From: JBAYJC01 sp041665285
GTDB taxonomy: Bacteria; Patescibacteriota; Patescibacteriia; 2-12-FULL-60-25
DNA: 64,000 nucleotides
NCBI GenBank assembly: GCA_041665285.1
Contig: JBAYJC010000001.1
Span: forward strand, 62,001 to 126,000
Direction: 5' to 3'
How positions within the stretch are numbered: the first letter of the stretch is position 1; each line of letters opens with the position of its first letter. The notes under the pieces are model-generated. The model was not told where the DNA came from and did no database searches. It saw only the letters and a program-made list of their open reading frames with translations. Below, one piece after another: positions 25,221-32,209 of this stretch. A program made the translations under genes and the position numbers.

Positions 25221-27113
25221 ATGTCCTTTGAAACCAAATCCCAAGCACCTGCCGTGGATGTCTCTGACCTTCTGAAAGATGGCGTGAAACTCCAGAAAGG
25301 TCCTTCCAAGGAAGATCAGCAACGCAAGACGCAGGAGGAAAAGATCGCCCTGGAGGAGGAGCGTGTCTATCGCAAGGGCGTCGCGAGCATTAAAGATTTG
25401 ATCGCTCCTGCAGCCATGAAGGTGGAGCCGTCTTTTGTGCGGCTTGGTGATGTGTTTTGTCGTACGCTGTTTGTGGTGACCTACCCGCGTTATGTGACGG
25501 TTGGCTGGGCTTCGCCGCTCATTAACCTGAGTGCACAGCTCGACATTGCCATGTTTTTTTATCCGATTAAGGCAGACGTGATTTTGAAACAGCTCAAAAA
25601 GAAAGTGGGTATTTTGGAAGCGCAGATTTCCACAGACGCAGAGAGTGGCAAACCGCGCGATCCTGTTTCTGAGACAGCGTTACGCGACGTTGAGCAGTTG
25701 CGCGATGATCTGACGCAGGGGATTGAGCACTTTTTCCAATTTGCCTTTTACTGCACGTTTTATTCTACGGACAAAGAAGAGCTTGAGCGTGTCACGAACA
25801 ATGTGGAGGGAACGTTCGCCTCCATGTTGATCTATACGAAACGTGCGTATTTCCAGGCGGAGCAGGGGTTCAATTCCACATTGCCTGTGGGCAACGATGA
25901 ATTACAGATCACGTTTAACATGAGCACTTCGCCGATTGCCTCGTCATTCCCATTTACCTCTGCAGAGCTTTCGAGTGACAATGGTATCTTGTATGGCATC
26001 AATCGTCATAATAATTCGTTGATTCTGTTTGATCGTTTTTCTTTGCAGAACGCGAATGCAGTTATTTTTGCCACCTCTGGCGCAGGAAAATCCTATGCTG
26101 TGAAGTTGGAAATCATTCGCAGTATGATGCTTGGCACGGACGTGATTGTGATTGATCCTGAAATGGAATATAAGGCCCTTTCGGATGCAGTGGCAGGCAC
26201 GTATATCAACATTTCTCTTGCGTCTCGTTCCAAGATCAACCCATTTGATTTGCCGCGTCCGTCTGGCGAAACGTATTCTGTTGAGGACTTGATTCGAAGC
26301 TCTGTTATTACCATTAAAGGGCTGCTTCGTTTGATGATTGGCAAGCCTACGGCCTCGGAAGATTCGATTCTTGATCGTGCACTGCTCGAAACATTTGCCA
26401 AGAAGGATATTACGCCTGCCACAGATCTTGCGACCGTGGAGCCTCCTATTTTAAAGGATTTTCAAGATATTTTGGAGGGTATGGAGGGGACAGCGGACTT
26501 GGTGGTCAAGCTCAAGAAATTCACAGAAGGCACGTTTAGTGGTCTCTTGAATTCGCCGACGACCGTGCAAATGAATAATCAGCTGGTGATTTTTTCCGTG
26601 CGTGATTTGGAAGACGAGCTACGCCCCATGGCCATTTATACGATCGTGAATTATATCTGGAATGTGGTGCGTTCTGAACGCAAAAAACGCATTCTCGTGA
26701 TTGACGAAGCCTGGTGGCTTATGCAGTCTGAGGACTCGGCGAAGTTTATTTTCGCGCTTGTAAAACGTTGTCGCAAATATTTCCTCGGCATTACCACCAT
26801 TACGCAGGATGTGAATGACTTCTTGACCTCGCCGTATGGCCAAGCCATTGTGACAAACGGCTCTATGCAGTTACTGCTTAAGCAGTCGCCTGCGGCCATT
26901 GATCTTGTGGCGCGCACGTTTTTGCTCACGCAATCAGAAAAGTATCTGCTTCTTGAGTCAGGATTGGGCGAGGGCATCTTTTTTGCCGGAGCAAAGCATG
27001 CGGCTATTCATGTGGTTGCCTCGTATACAGAAGACCAGCTTGTCACAACCAACCCAGAACAGCTCTTAAAGATTGAAAAAGCAAAAAGTGAATTTGCAGA
27101 AGAAAACGCCTAA
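25221..27113 (+). CDS. virB4: VirB4 family type IV secretion ATPase
   Basis: A 630-residue protein. The N-terminal VirB4 domain is followed by the ATPase domain with Walker A TSGAGKS at about 285-291, Walker B ILVIDEAWWLM near 491, and further VirB4-type blocks (KRCRKYFLGITTITQDVNDF, GSMQLLLKQSP). It energises substrate transfer or pilus assembly at the membrane. No VirD4 coupling ATPase, relaxase or VirB1-type lysozyme gene is visible in the window, so conjugation cannot be claimed; DNA uptake, protein export or pilus-like functions are alternatives. Confidence 0.93.
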   Translation: MSFETKSQAPAVDVSDLLKDGVKLQKGPSKEDQQRKTQEEKIALEEERVYRKGVASIKDLIAPAAMKVEPSFVRLGDVFCRTLFVVTYPRYVTVGWASPLINLSAQLDIAMFFYPIKADVILKQLKKKVGILEAQISTDAESGKPRDPVSETALRDVEQLRDDLTQGIEHFFQFAFYCTFYSTDKEELERVTNNVEGTFASMLIYTKRAYFQAEQGFNSTLPVGNDELQITFNMSTSPIASSFPFTSAELSSDNGILYGINRHNNSLILFDRFSLQNANAVIFATSGAGKSYAVKLEIIRSMMLGTDVIVIDPEMEYKALSDAVAGTYINISLASRSKINPFDLPRPSGETYSVEDLIRSSVITIKGLLRLMIGKPTASEDSILDRALLETFAKKDITPATDLATVEPPILKDFQDILEGMEGTADLVVKLKKFTEGTFSGLLNSPTTVQMNNQLVIFSVRDLEDELRPMAIYTIVNYIWNVVRSERKKRILVIDEAWWLMQSEDSAKFIFALVKRCRKYFLGITTITQDVNDFLTSPYGQAIVTNGSMQLLLKQSPAAIDLVARTFLLTQSEKYLLLESGLGEGIFFAGAKHAAIHVVASYTEDQLVTTNPEQLLKIEKAKSEFAEENA

Positions 27114-27128
27114 CCCCCTTGCACGATT

Positions 27129-27773
27129 ATGGCTCTCCCTTTTCAACGCCGCACGCTTGTCGTGATTCTCCTCGTCACCATCGTTGCTCTCTTAGGATTA
27201 TTGTTTTGGTTGTTGCGTTCGTTGTTCTTTGCCTCAAAGGCTCCTGTACAACCTCCCGTATTGCCTTCGACAGTTCCGGTGAGTCAGGCCGAGCCAAGCT
27301 CAGCGCCTGCTCAGCCGCCAGAGCGACGTCCGGAAACAGGTCCGGACAAGACGCTGACTCCTGCAGAGCAGGAACGTCAGGCACAGGAAGCCTTGGTACG
27401 TTTCGCAATGAGTGTGACTTCGCGATTAGGGAGCTATTCCAATGCAGATGATTTTGCGTCGATCAAGGATGCGTATGATTTGGTGACGCCAGGCGTACAA
27501 ACATATCTTGAGACGGTTTGGGCCACGCTCACGAAGGATCATCCGATTTCCGGAGGCTCTTGGGGACAAACAACAGAAGCCTTAGCACCTCGTCTTGTTT
27601 CAGGGATGCCGATTCTTTCTGCGCAGACCGCAGAAGTATTGGTGCAAACACGCCAAATCATCCAACAAAATAGACAATCGTCTCGGGGGTATCAAGACGC
27701 TCTGCTCACGCTTACCAAAACAGGTGGTATTTGGTTAGTGAGTCGTTTGACATGGACGCCCACAGCGCAGTAA
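27129..27773 (+). CDS. Membrane-anchored hypothetical protein of the secretion operon
   Basis: A 214-residue protein with an N-terminal transmembrane helix (about 10-35), a Pro-rich linker (VQPPVLPSTVP) and a soluble extracytoplasmic domain of about 120 residues. It lies 15 bases after virB4 and overlaps the comF start by 22 bases. The size and single-anchor layout are like those of VirB8-type or other accessory subunits of secretion machines, but I see no sequence motif that proves it. The start is preceded by CACGATT, without a ribosome site. Confidence 0.75.
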   Translation: MALPFQRRTLVVILLVTIVALLGLLFWLLRSLFFASKAPVQPPVLPSTVPVSQAEPSSAPAQPPERRPETGPDKTLTPAEQERQAQEALVRFAMSVTSRLGSYSNADDFASIKDAYDLVTPGVQTYLETVWATLTKDHPISGGSWGQTTEALAPRLVSGMPILSAQTAEVLVQTRQIIQQNRQSSRGYQDALLTLTKTGGIWLVSRLTWTPTAQ

Positions 27774-28411
27774 CAGGCGCGTTAGACGCGCTGTATCCCC
27801 CTACGTGCATCGTGTGTGCACAGGGAGGGGAATGGCTGTGTAGGACATGCCTCTCGCGAATAGGTCTGTTTACACGTGCTCGAGAACAGCGGCCGCCCAT
27901 GGCGTCGGTGCTTGCCTGTGGCGCTTATGCGGATCCGGTGCTTCGGCAATTGGTGACCTCTTTTAAATATCGTTCGGCTTCTTGCCTTGTTCCTGTATGG
28001 ACGCAGGTGCTCATGGCCTTTCGCGCCTCTTTTCTAGATCCTTGGCCATGGGCAGGTCTGACAGAATTGGTCGTGACCTCTGTTCCAGGCGATGCAGATC
28101 GCGTGCGAGAACGCGGCATGGATCACGCCGCGCTTTTAGCGGATGCTGTGCGAGAGACGCTTGTGCCATGGGCGCGTCGTGAGGTGCTTTTGACAAGAGT
28201 GAGGTCATCTTTGAGGAACGCCTCTTTACCTGCAGATGTGTCTCGCGCACAAAATGTCTCGGGTGTTTTTATGGCTCTTCGGCCTGTGACAACCTCGGTG
28301 CTCTTAGTGGATGATGTGCTTACAACCGGGGCAACCACTAAGGAAGCGGCGCAAACACTGCTTGCAGAAGGTGCTCGTGCAGTATACGTTGTAACTATGG
28401 CAGAGGGTTAG
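27752..28411 (+). CDS. comFC: ComF family phosphoribosyltransferase-like protein
   Basis: A 219-residue protein. An N-terminal four-Cys zinc ribbon (PPTCIVCAQGGEWLCRTC) is followed by a phosphoribosyltransferase domain with the VLLVDDVLTTGATTKEA loop. ComF/ComFC proteins support natural transformation, handling single-stranded DNA with ComFA/PriA-type partners. Overlap with the preceding secretion-operon gene suggests co-expression, which hints that the type IV-like machine and DNA uptake may be linked here. That link is inference. Confidence 0.9.
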   Translation: MDAHSAVTGALDALYPPTCIVCAQGGEWLCRTCLSRIGLFTRAREQRPPMASVLACGAYADPVLRQLVTSFKYRSASCLVPVWTQVLMAFRASFLDPWPWAGLTELVVTSVPGDADRVRERGMDHAALLADAVRETLVPWARREVLLTRVRSSLRNASLPADVSRAQNVSGVFMALRPVTTSVLLVDDVLTTGATTKEAAQTLLAEGARAVYVVTMAEG

Positions 28412-28431
28412 CTCTGCGTTGTTTCTCTCCT

Positions 28432-29337
28432 ATGGCACTCTATCTTGTGACGGGCGGGGCAGGATTTATTGGTGGCCATCTTTGCGAGGCGCTTTTGAAA
28501 GAAGGGCATCGCGTACGCGTGCTTGATAATTTTTCTACGGGGAAGCGCGAGAATGTTCCTGAGAATGTTGAGATTTTTGAAGCAGATATTTGTCAGGGGG
28601 ATGCCATCCGTCCGGCATTTCTTGGGGTAGATGGTGTTTTTCATATGGCCGCTTTGCCGCGCGTACCGTATTCCATTGAACATCCTGTTGAAACAAGCCA
28701 GGTAAATATGATGGGCACTGTGCATGTCCTGACGGCGGCACGTGATGCGGGAGTGAAGCGGGTGGTGTATAGCGCTTCCTCTTCTGCCTATGGGAATCCG
28801 TTGTCTTTGCCCGCAAAACCCTCTGCACCTCTTGCGCCGCTCAGCCCGTATGCCTTGCAAAAGGCCGTCGGTGAATTGTGGATGAAGCAGTTTTCTGCCT
28901 TATACGGATTAGAGACGGTTTCCTTGCGATATTTTAATGTGTACGGACCGCGCATGGCCACAGAAGGTGCCTACGTGACTGTGATTTCCATCTTTTTGCG
29001 ACAGCGCAAAGCAGGGGAGCCGCTCACTATTTGTGGAGATGGATCGATCATGCGCGATTTTACGCATGTCTCTGATATTGTTCGCGCGAACATGCTCGCG
29101 ATGTCTTCCGCGCGGGTTGGCCATGGCGAAGTGTTGAATGTTGGTGCAGGCGAAACGCATGCGATCAAAGAAATCGCGGAAATCATTGGTGGACCTGTTG
29201 TGCATATTGAGCCACGCAAAGGCGATCCCATTGCCTCATTAGCAGATACGTCTTTGACAAAGGAGTGCCTTGGCTGGGAGCCCAGGGTCAAGCTTCGTGA
29301 TGGATTGCGTGATTTGATTCAACGGCATGGATTATAG
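28432..29337 (+). CDS. NAD-dependent epimerase/dehydratase (sugar-nucleotide)
   Basis: A 301-residue extended short-chain dehydrogenase/reductase. It has the nucleotide-binding GGAGFIGGHLCEALL, the acidic VRVLDNFSTGKREN, the catalytic YxxxK (SPYALQKAVGE) preceded by SASSSAYG, and the substrate-side RYFNVYGPRM. It resembles UDP-glucose 4-epimerase / GalE-like enzymes of envelope polysaccharide pathways. The exact sugar cannot be assigned. The start follows comF by 20 bases and is preceded by TCTCCT. Confidence 0.9.
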   Translation: MALYLVTGGAGFIGGHLCEALLKEGHRVRVLDNFSTGKRENVPENVEIFEADICQGDAIRPAFLGVDGVFHMAALPRVPYSIEHPVETSQVNMMGTVHVLTAARDAGVKRVVYSASSSAYGNPLSLPAKPSAPLAPLSPYALQKAVGELWMKQFSALYGLETVSLRYFNVYGPRMATEGAYVTVISIFLRQRKAGEPLTICGDGSIMRDFTHVSDIVRANMLAMSSARVGHGEVLNVGAGETHAIKEIAEIIGGPVVHIEPRKGDPIASLADTSLTKECLGWEPRVKLRDGLRDLIQRHGL

Positions 29338-29340
29338 GGA

Positions 29341-29368
29341 TAATAAAAGACCCGAACGTGCGTTCGGG
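29341..29368 (-). terminator. Terminator of the 112-residue orphan
   Basis: On the minus strand CCCGAACG-CA-CGTTCGGG followed by TCTTTTATT, directly after the orphan stop. Confidence 0.88.
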
Positions 29369-29370
29369 GG

Positions 29371-29709
29371 TTAGGAGGAGCGTGTCTTCAGCTCGCGATA
29401 GGCCACATATCGTGGATCATCTGTGAGCATGGACAACGCGATCAGACAGCCGATGACCCTGTGAATGCCCGGAGCGACTCGATCAGTCCCCAGTATTCTC
29501 TGGATTTCTTGTTCGGACAACCCGTAGAGGTAGACCATGATGCGCCGCTCTTCCAGGCCGTAGTCATCAAAGACCTCTTTGTTTTCTCCTGAAAGATGTT
29601 GCTGTGCAAATGTAGTGACCTCTTGGTCCGTGATGCGGTCCGTGACGCCGATCATCCGCTCAAGAACATCTGCCCAGCCCCAGAGGCTCGGAGACAGTTG
29701 CTCGCCCAT
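29371..29709 (-). CDS. Orphan protein, possible small regulatory or helical domain
   Basis: A 112-residue soluble, mostly helical protein of unknown function. The middle segment (VYLYGLSEQEIQRILGTDRVAPGIHRVIG) looks like a helix-turn-helix of the sigma-70 region 4 type (YGLSEQEIQRILG), so DNA binding is possible but unproven. The start at 29709 has GGGAGGG upstream. A possible promoter is TTGCCA, 17-base spacer, TAGCGT. With its own terminator it belongs to the SD-led, GC-rich orphan class. Confidence 0.7.
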   Translation of the reverse strand: MGEQLSPSLWGWADVLERMIGVTDRITDQEVTTFAQQHLSGENKEVFDDYGLEERRIMVYLYGLSEQEIQRILGTDRVAPGIHRVIGCLIALSMLTDDPRYVAYRELKTRSS

Positions 29710-29804
29710 AGCGTTCCCTCCCTTGAGAAACGTCGCCAGAGCTTAAGGCAACCTCTATACGCTAGTCCTCATTAGGGGGCCTGGCAAGAGGGGAAAAGTC
29801 CCCC

Positions 29805-29833
29805 TTGTCGATTTGCCTCATCTCCGCTATGAT
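29805..29833 (+). promoter_or_regulatory. tRNA-Ser promoter
   Basis: TTGTCG, a 17-base spacer, TATGAT, ending 38 bases before the tRNA. Confidence 0.6.
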
Positions 29834-29871
29834 TTTGCGGCACGTCAGAAAAAGACCACGACCAGATCCAC

Positions 29872-29959
29872 GGAGAGGTCGCATAGTGGCCTAGTGCACT
29901 TGCTTGGAAAGCAAGCATACCGCAAGGTATCGAGAGTTCGAATCTCTCCCTCTCCGCCA
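29872..29959 (+). tRNA. tRNA-Ser(GGA)
   Basis: 88 bases including an encoded CCA. The acceptor stem GGAGAGG pairs with CCTCTCC, and the anticodon loop TTGGAAA sits in a TTGCT/AGCAA stem, giving anticodon GGA. There is a long variable arm (CATACCGCAAGGTATCG) as in class II tRNAs, and the T-loop is TTCGAAT. Confidence 0.97.
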
Positions 29960-29961
29960 TG

Positions 29962-29996
29962 AAAATCCCCACGACGTTCGTCGGAGGGGATTTTTC
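29962..29996 (+). terminator. Terminator of tRNA-Ser
   Basis: AAAATCCCC and AGGGGATTTTT enclose an inner CGACG-TT-CGTCG hairpin, directly after the tRNA CCA. Confidence 0.85.
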
Positions 29997-30013
29997 TGAT
30001 ATACTGTTTAGAT

Positions 30014-30268
30014 ATGCTTTCATTTATGCAAAATGTTGGTGTGGGGAGTGGGTATCCTTTTCCGTTGTGGGCCTCAGCATCGTTGATGTTGTTCATGGCC
30101 TGGTGCGTTTTTTGGAAGGGTTTGGCTTTGTGGCACTCGGCACGCCGCAAGCAGGGTTGGTGGTTTATTTTTCTCTTCCTCGTGAATACCGCTGGTATTC
30201 TGGAGATCGTCTATCTTTTTGGTATCGCGAAAATTCCTGCTTCGCAATTACTGAATGCAAAGAAGTAG
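30014..30268 (+). CDS. DUF5652 family small membrane protein
   Basis: An 84-residue protein with two hydrophobic helices (about 18-35 and 49-72) joined by a basic loop (WHSARRKQGWW). This matches DUF5652, a small membrane family common in CPR genomes and of unknown function. TATACT lies exactly eight bases before the ATG, so the transcript is expected to start at or beside the start codon. It is monocistronic, with a strong terminator. Confidence 0.85.
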   Translation: MLSFMQNVGVGSGYPFPLWASASLMLFMAWCVFWKGLALWHSARRKQGWWFIFLFLVNTAGILEIVYLFGIAKIPASQLLNAKK

Positions 30269-30288
30269 GACAATGTCCTTGATGGTCA

Positions 30289-30322
30289 CAAAACCGGTCC
30301 TATGTACGTAGGACCGGTTTTA
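30289..30322. terminator. Bidirectional terminator
   Basis: AAAACCGGTCCTA, a 6-base loop and TAGGACCGGTTTT form a 13-bp perfect stem between two convergent genes. Confidence 0.93.
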
Positions 30323-30342
30323 CGATAAAGGATGTGTGAAGT

Positions 30343-30747
30343 TTATCCTCTTTTCACCCACGCGCCATTGCGATAGGCAAATAGGTCATCACCACCGCAA
30401 ACATCTTCTGAATCAGCGTCCATATAAAAGACCTTATCCAGTCGAGTTTCTTCGGATGCAATAAAACGGGTGAATTTCCCTTTCATACAAAAGGTGTATG
30501 CGCAATCACTTCCTGGAGCTCGGAAATACGCGCGAACCAACATGCCGTCTTCAAGCACCTGTTCGACGAGTTTGAGTTCTCCAGCCTCTGGTACGAGGTC
30601 TTTGATTGCTTTTAGCGCTTCTTCTGCGGTGAACCTTTGTTCGTTCTCCCATCCGGACGAGGATCCCTTTTCCAGGTTGGTTGTTTTGACGAGCGCGTCT
30701 GTCGTTTCTGCCGCCTGTCCTTCTCTGTTTGAGAATGCTTCGACCAT
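30343..30747 (-). CDS. Hypothetical protein
   Basis: A 134-residue soluble acidic protein. The N-terminal 40 residues look disordered (Glu/Thr/Ser-rich). The C-terminal part has the character of a small beta-rich domain (VRAYFRAPGSDCAYTFCMKGKF). No family was recognised. It is divergent from the next orphan gene. Codon use is closer to the housekeeping genes than to the GC-rich orphans, and no ribosome site precedes the ATG. Confidence 0.65.
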   Translation of the reverse strand: MVEAFSNREGQAAETTDALVKTTNLEKGSSSGWENEQRFTAEEALKAIKDLVPEAGELKLVEQVLEDGMLVRAYFRAPGSDCAYTFCMKGKFTRFIASEETRLDKVFYMDADSEDVCGGDDLFAYRNGAWVKRG

Positions 30748-30842
30748 AGAGTGTTGAAAAGAATGAAACGCGAAGGCAATGATATCCTTTGTGCGGGGTT
30801 GCGTCTATGTGATACTTGTTTGTTGCCTGTTCATCCCTATTC

Positions 30843-30870
30843 TTGACTTTTCCCTACTATCGTCTAAGGT
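30843..30870 (+). promoter_or_regulatory. Promoter of the 186-residue orphan
   Basis: TTGACT (30843-30848), a 16-base spacer, TAAGGT (30865-30870), followed 11 bases later by the ribosome site GGAGG. Confidence 0.55.
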
Positions 30871-30892
30871 GTTTGGACTCGGAGGAACAACC

Positions 30893-31453
30893 ATGTTCGA
30901 AAAGGTAAAGTTGGGTTTCTACTACCTGTACACGGATGCCTTGCTCAAGCAGGGCATTGCGGCGAAAAAGATCGGCAAAGATCAGCTCGAGCTGGTTCTC
31001 CTGAAGAGGGCGATGCAAACCATGAAGAAAACGTTGCCCTTGATCCCGAGCGGGGACATAAAGTCACGAGCCGCTATCAACGACAGCATCGCTGAAATGC
31101 AACTCCTCTACTTCGAGGAGCAGATCCAGCTTTTCTCGGCAGAGGATCGTGAACTGGTCTTGTCTGCACTTGTCGCGTGGCGTGGTTCCAGCGCGTTCGA
31201 TGTGACGGGCCGGTCGGTGTCGCATAAGATTATTCTGGGTATGTTCGACCTTGCACGGCGGCGTCTTGGAGATGGCCCGGCAATCCTGCGGTACATCTAC
31301 GACGGCGATCATGTCCCTGCGCCTCTGCGAGACATCATGCAGATGTTTCTGCAAGGAAAAGCGACTCACGAGGAAACGGAACAGAGGCTTGTTGCTTGTT
31401 CTGAACGGCTGAAGCGTTTGTTTGCGGCGCTGTTCCCTTGCGAAGAAGCCTGA
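30893..31453 (+). CDS. Orphan helical protein
   Basis: A 186-residue soluble protein, probably all-helical, with leucine-rich segments (LELVLLKRAMQTMKKTL, ILRYIYDGDHVPAPLRDIMQMFLQG). The function is unknown. The start at 30893 is set by GGAGG eight bases upstream. An in-frame upstream start would add a hydrophobic segment but overlaps the promoter. Codons are C/G-ending. It has its own promoter and terminator, as in the other orphan cassettes. Confidence 0.72.
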   Translation: MFEKVKLGFYYLYTDALLKQGIAAKKIGKDQLELVLLKRAMQTMKKTLPLIPSGDIKSRAAINDSIAEMQLLYFEEQIQLFSAEDRELVLSALVAWRGSSAFDVTGRSVSHKIILGMFDLARRRLGDGPAILRYIYDGDHVPAPLRDIMQMFLQGKATHEETEQRLVACSERLKRLFAALFPCEEA

Positions 31454-31470
31454 CCTTGGGTGTCTTCTCT

Positions 31471-31500
31471 AAGTCTCTCTGAAAGAGGCTTCTTTTTTTC
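31471..31500 (+). terminator. Terminator of the 186-residue orphan
   Basis: AAGTCTCT, a 5-base loop, AGAGGCTT (one T-G pair), then CTTTTTTT. Confidence 0.88.
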
Positions 31501-31593
31501 CTCCCTTGACGCCCTGTTCCCTTCAGGAGGCCTGGCGATTATCATGGTTCAGGTATTTTGTGGATGATTTTGTTCACCTGACCTGTTCTTCTT

Positions 31594-32151
31594 ATGGAGT
31601 TAGTCTTGATTCTCGGACCCATGAAAAGCGGGAAATCGTTGGAGCTGATCAGTTACTTTTCCTTTTTGACGTACACCAACCAGTCGTTTGCATTGTATCA
31701 GCCCATGCGTAATGTGCGTGACGAGCAAATCCACACGCGTCATGGCATGCAAATGGAGGCAAAGAAGGTGACGACGCTCGCAGAAGCACTCACAGCACCG
31801 GAGGGGATTATTGGCATTGATGAGATGCACATGTTTCCGGAGAGCGAGGGTGTGATCGTCGAACAATTATTAAAGCAGGGGAAAAAGGTTGTGGTCTCTT
31901 CGTTGGATACAGATCCGTATGGCAGGCTGTTTGGTGTGATTCGCAACCTGTTTGAACTTGGACCAAAAGAAGTGCGCTATCGACGCGCGGCTTGCGAGTG
32001 CTGTCGCAACCCTGAGGCTGTCTATACCCAGATTTTGCAGAATGGGGAGCCAGTCACAAAAGGCATTCCTGCGTCTGTGCCTGATGACGGGACATTTGGT
32101 TACCGCTCGGTGTGCCGGCATTGCTTTGTGAAGGAGCCGGCTTGCTCTTGA
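31594..32151 (+). CDS. tdk: Thymidine kinase
   Basis: A 185-residue protein. The P-loop GPMKSGKS is at residues 9-16. IGIDEMHMF matches the conserved IDEAQFF block with the catalytic Glu. Two Cys pairs (CECC, CRHC) form the usual zinc site, and the substrate-side GYRSVC sits near the C-terminus. It salvages thymidine to dTMP. The Glu-Met-His variant of the DEAQ block is mildly unusual. An imperfect inverted repeat (GGTTCAGGT / ACCTGACC) lies 11-48 bases before the start. Confidence 0.92.
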   Translation: MELVLILGPMKSGKSLELISYFSFLTYTNQSFALYQPMRNVRDEQIHTRHGMQMEAKKVTTLAEALTAPEGIIGIDEMHMFPESEGVIVEQLLKQGKKVVVSSLDTDPYGRLFGVIRNLFELGPKEVRYRRAACECCRNPEAVYTQILQNGEPVTKGIPASVPDDGTFGYRSVCRHCFVKEPACS

Positions 32152-32170
32152 GGCAAAGGTGCGGTACGCT
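32142..32170 (+). promoter_or_regulatory. Possible uvrA promoter
   Basis: TTGCTC, a 17-base spacer, TACGCT, lying partly in the end of tdk; a small GGCC hairpin follows in the leader. Confidence 0.45.
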
Positions 32171-32209
32171 TTCTCTATGGCCTGATTTTCGGGCCGATTT
32201 CGCGTTTTT

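Noticed and set aside
24521..27113. VirB4 broken by a frameshift into two pieces
   Set aside because: The first gene has its own start and stop with a 16-base gap, and the second has its own complete VirB4 N-terminal domain; they are two genes.
29341..31500. The orphan-rich 29.3-31.5 kb stretch as a prophage or integron remnant
   Set aside because: No integrase, attC-like sites or phage structural genes; the units are separate and on both strands.
31546..31583. Inverted repeat GGTTCAGGT/ACCTGACC before tdk as an operator or riboswitch
   Set aside because: Imperfect, single occurrence, and no other structural core; kept only as a remark in the tdk entry.
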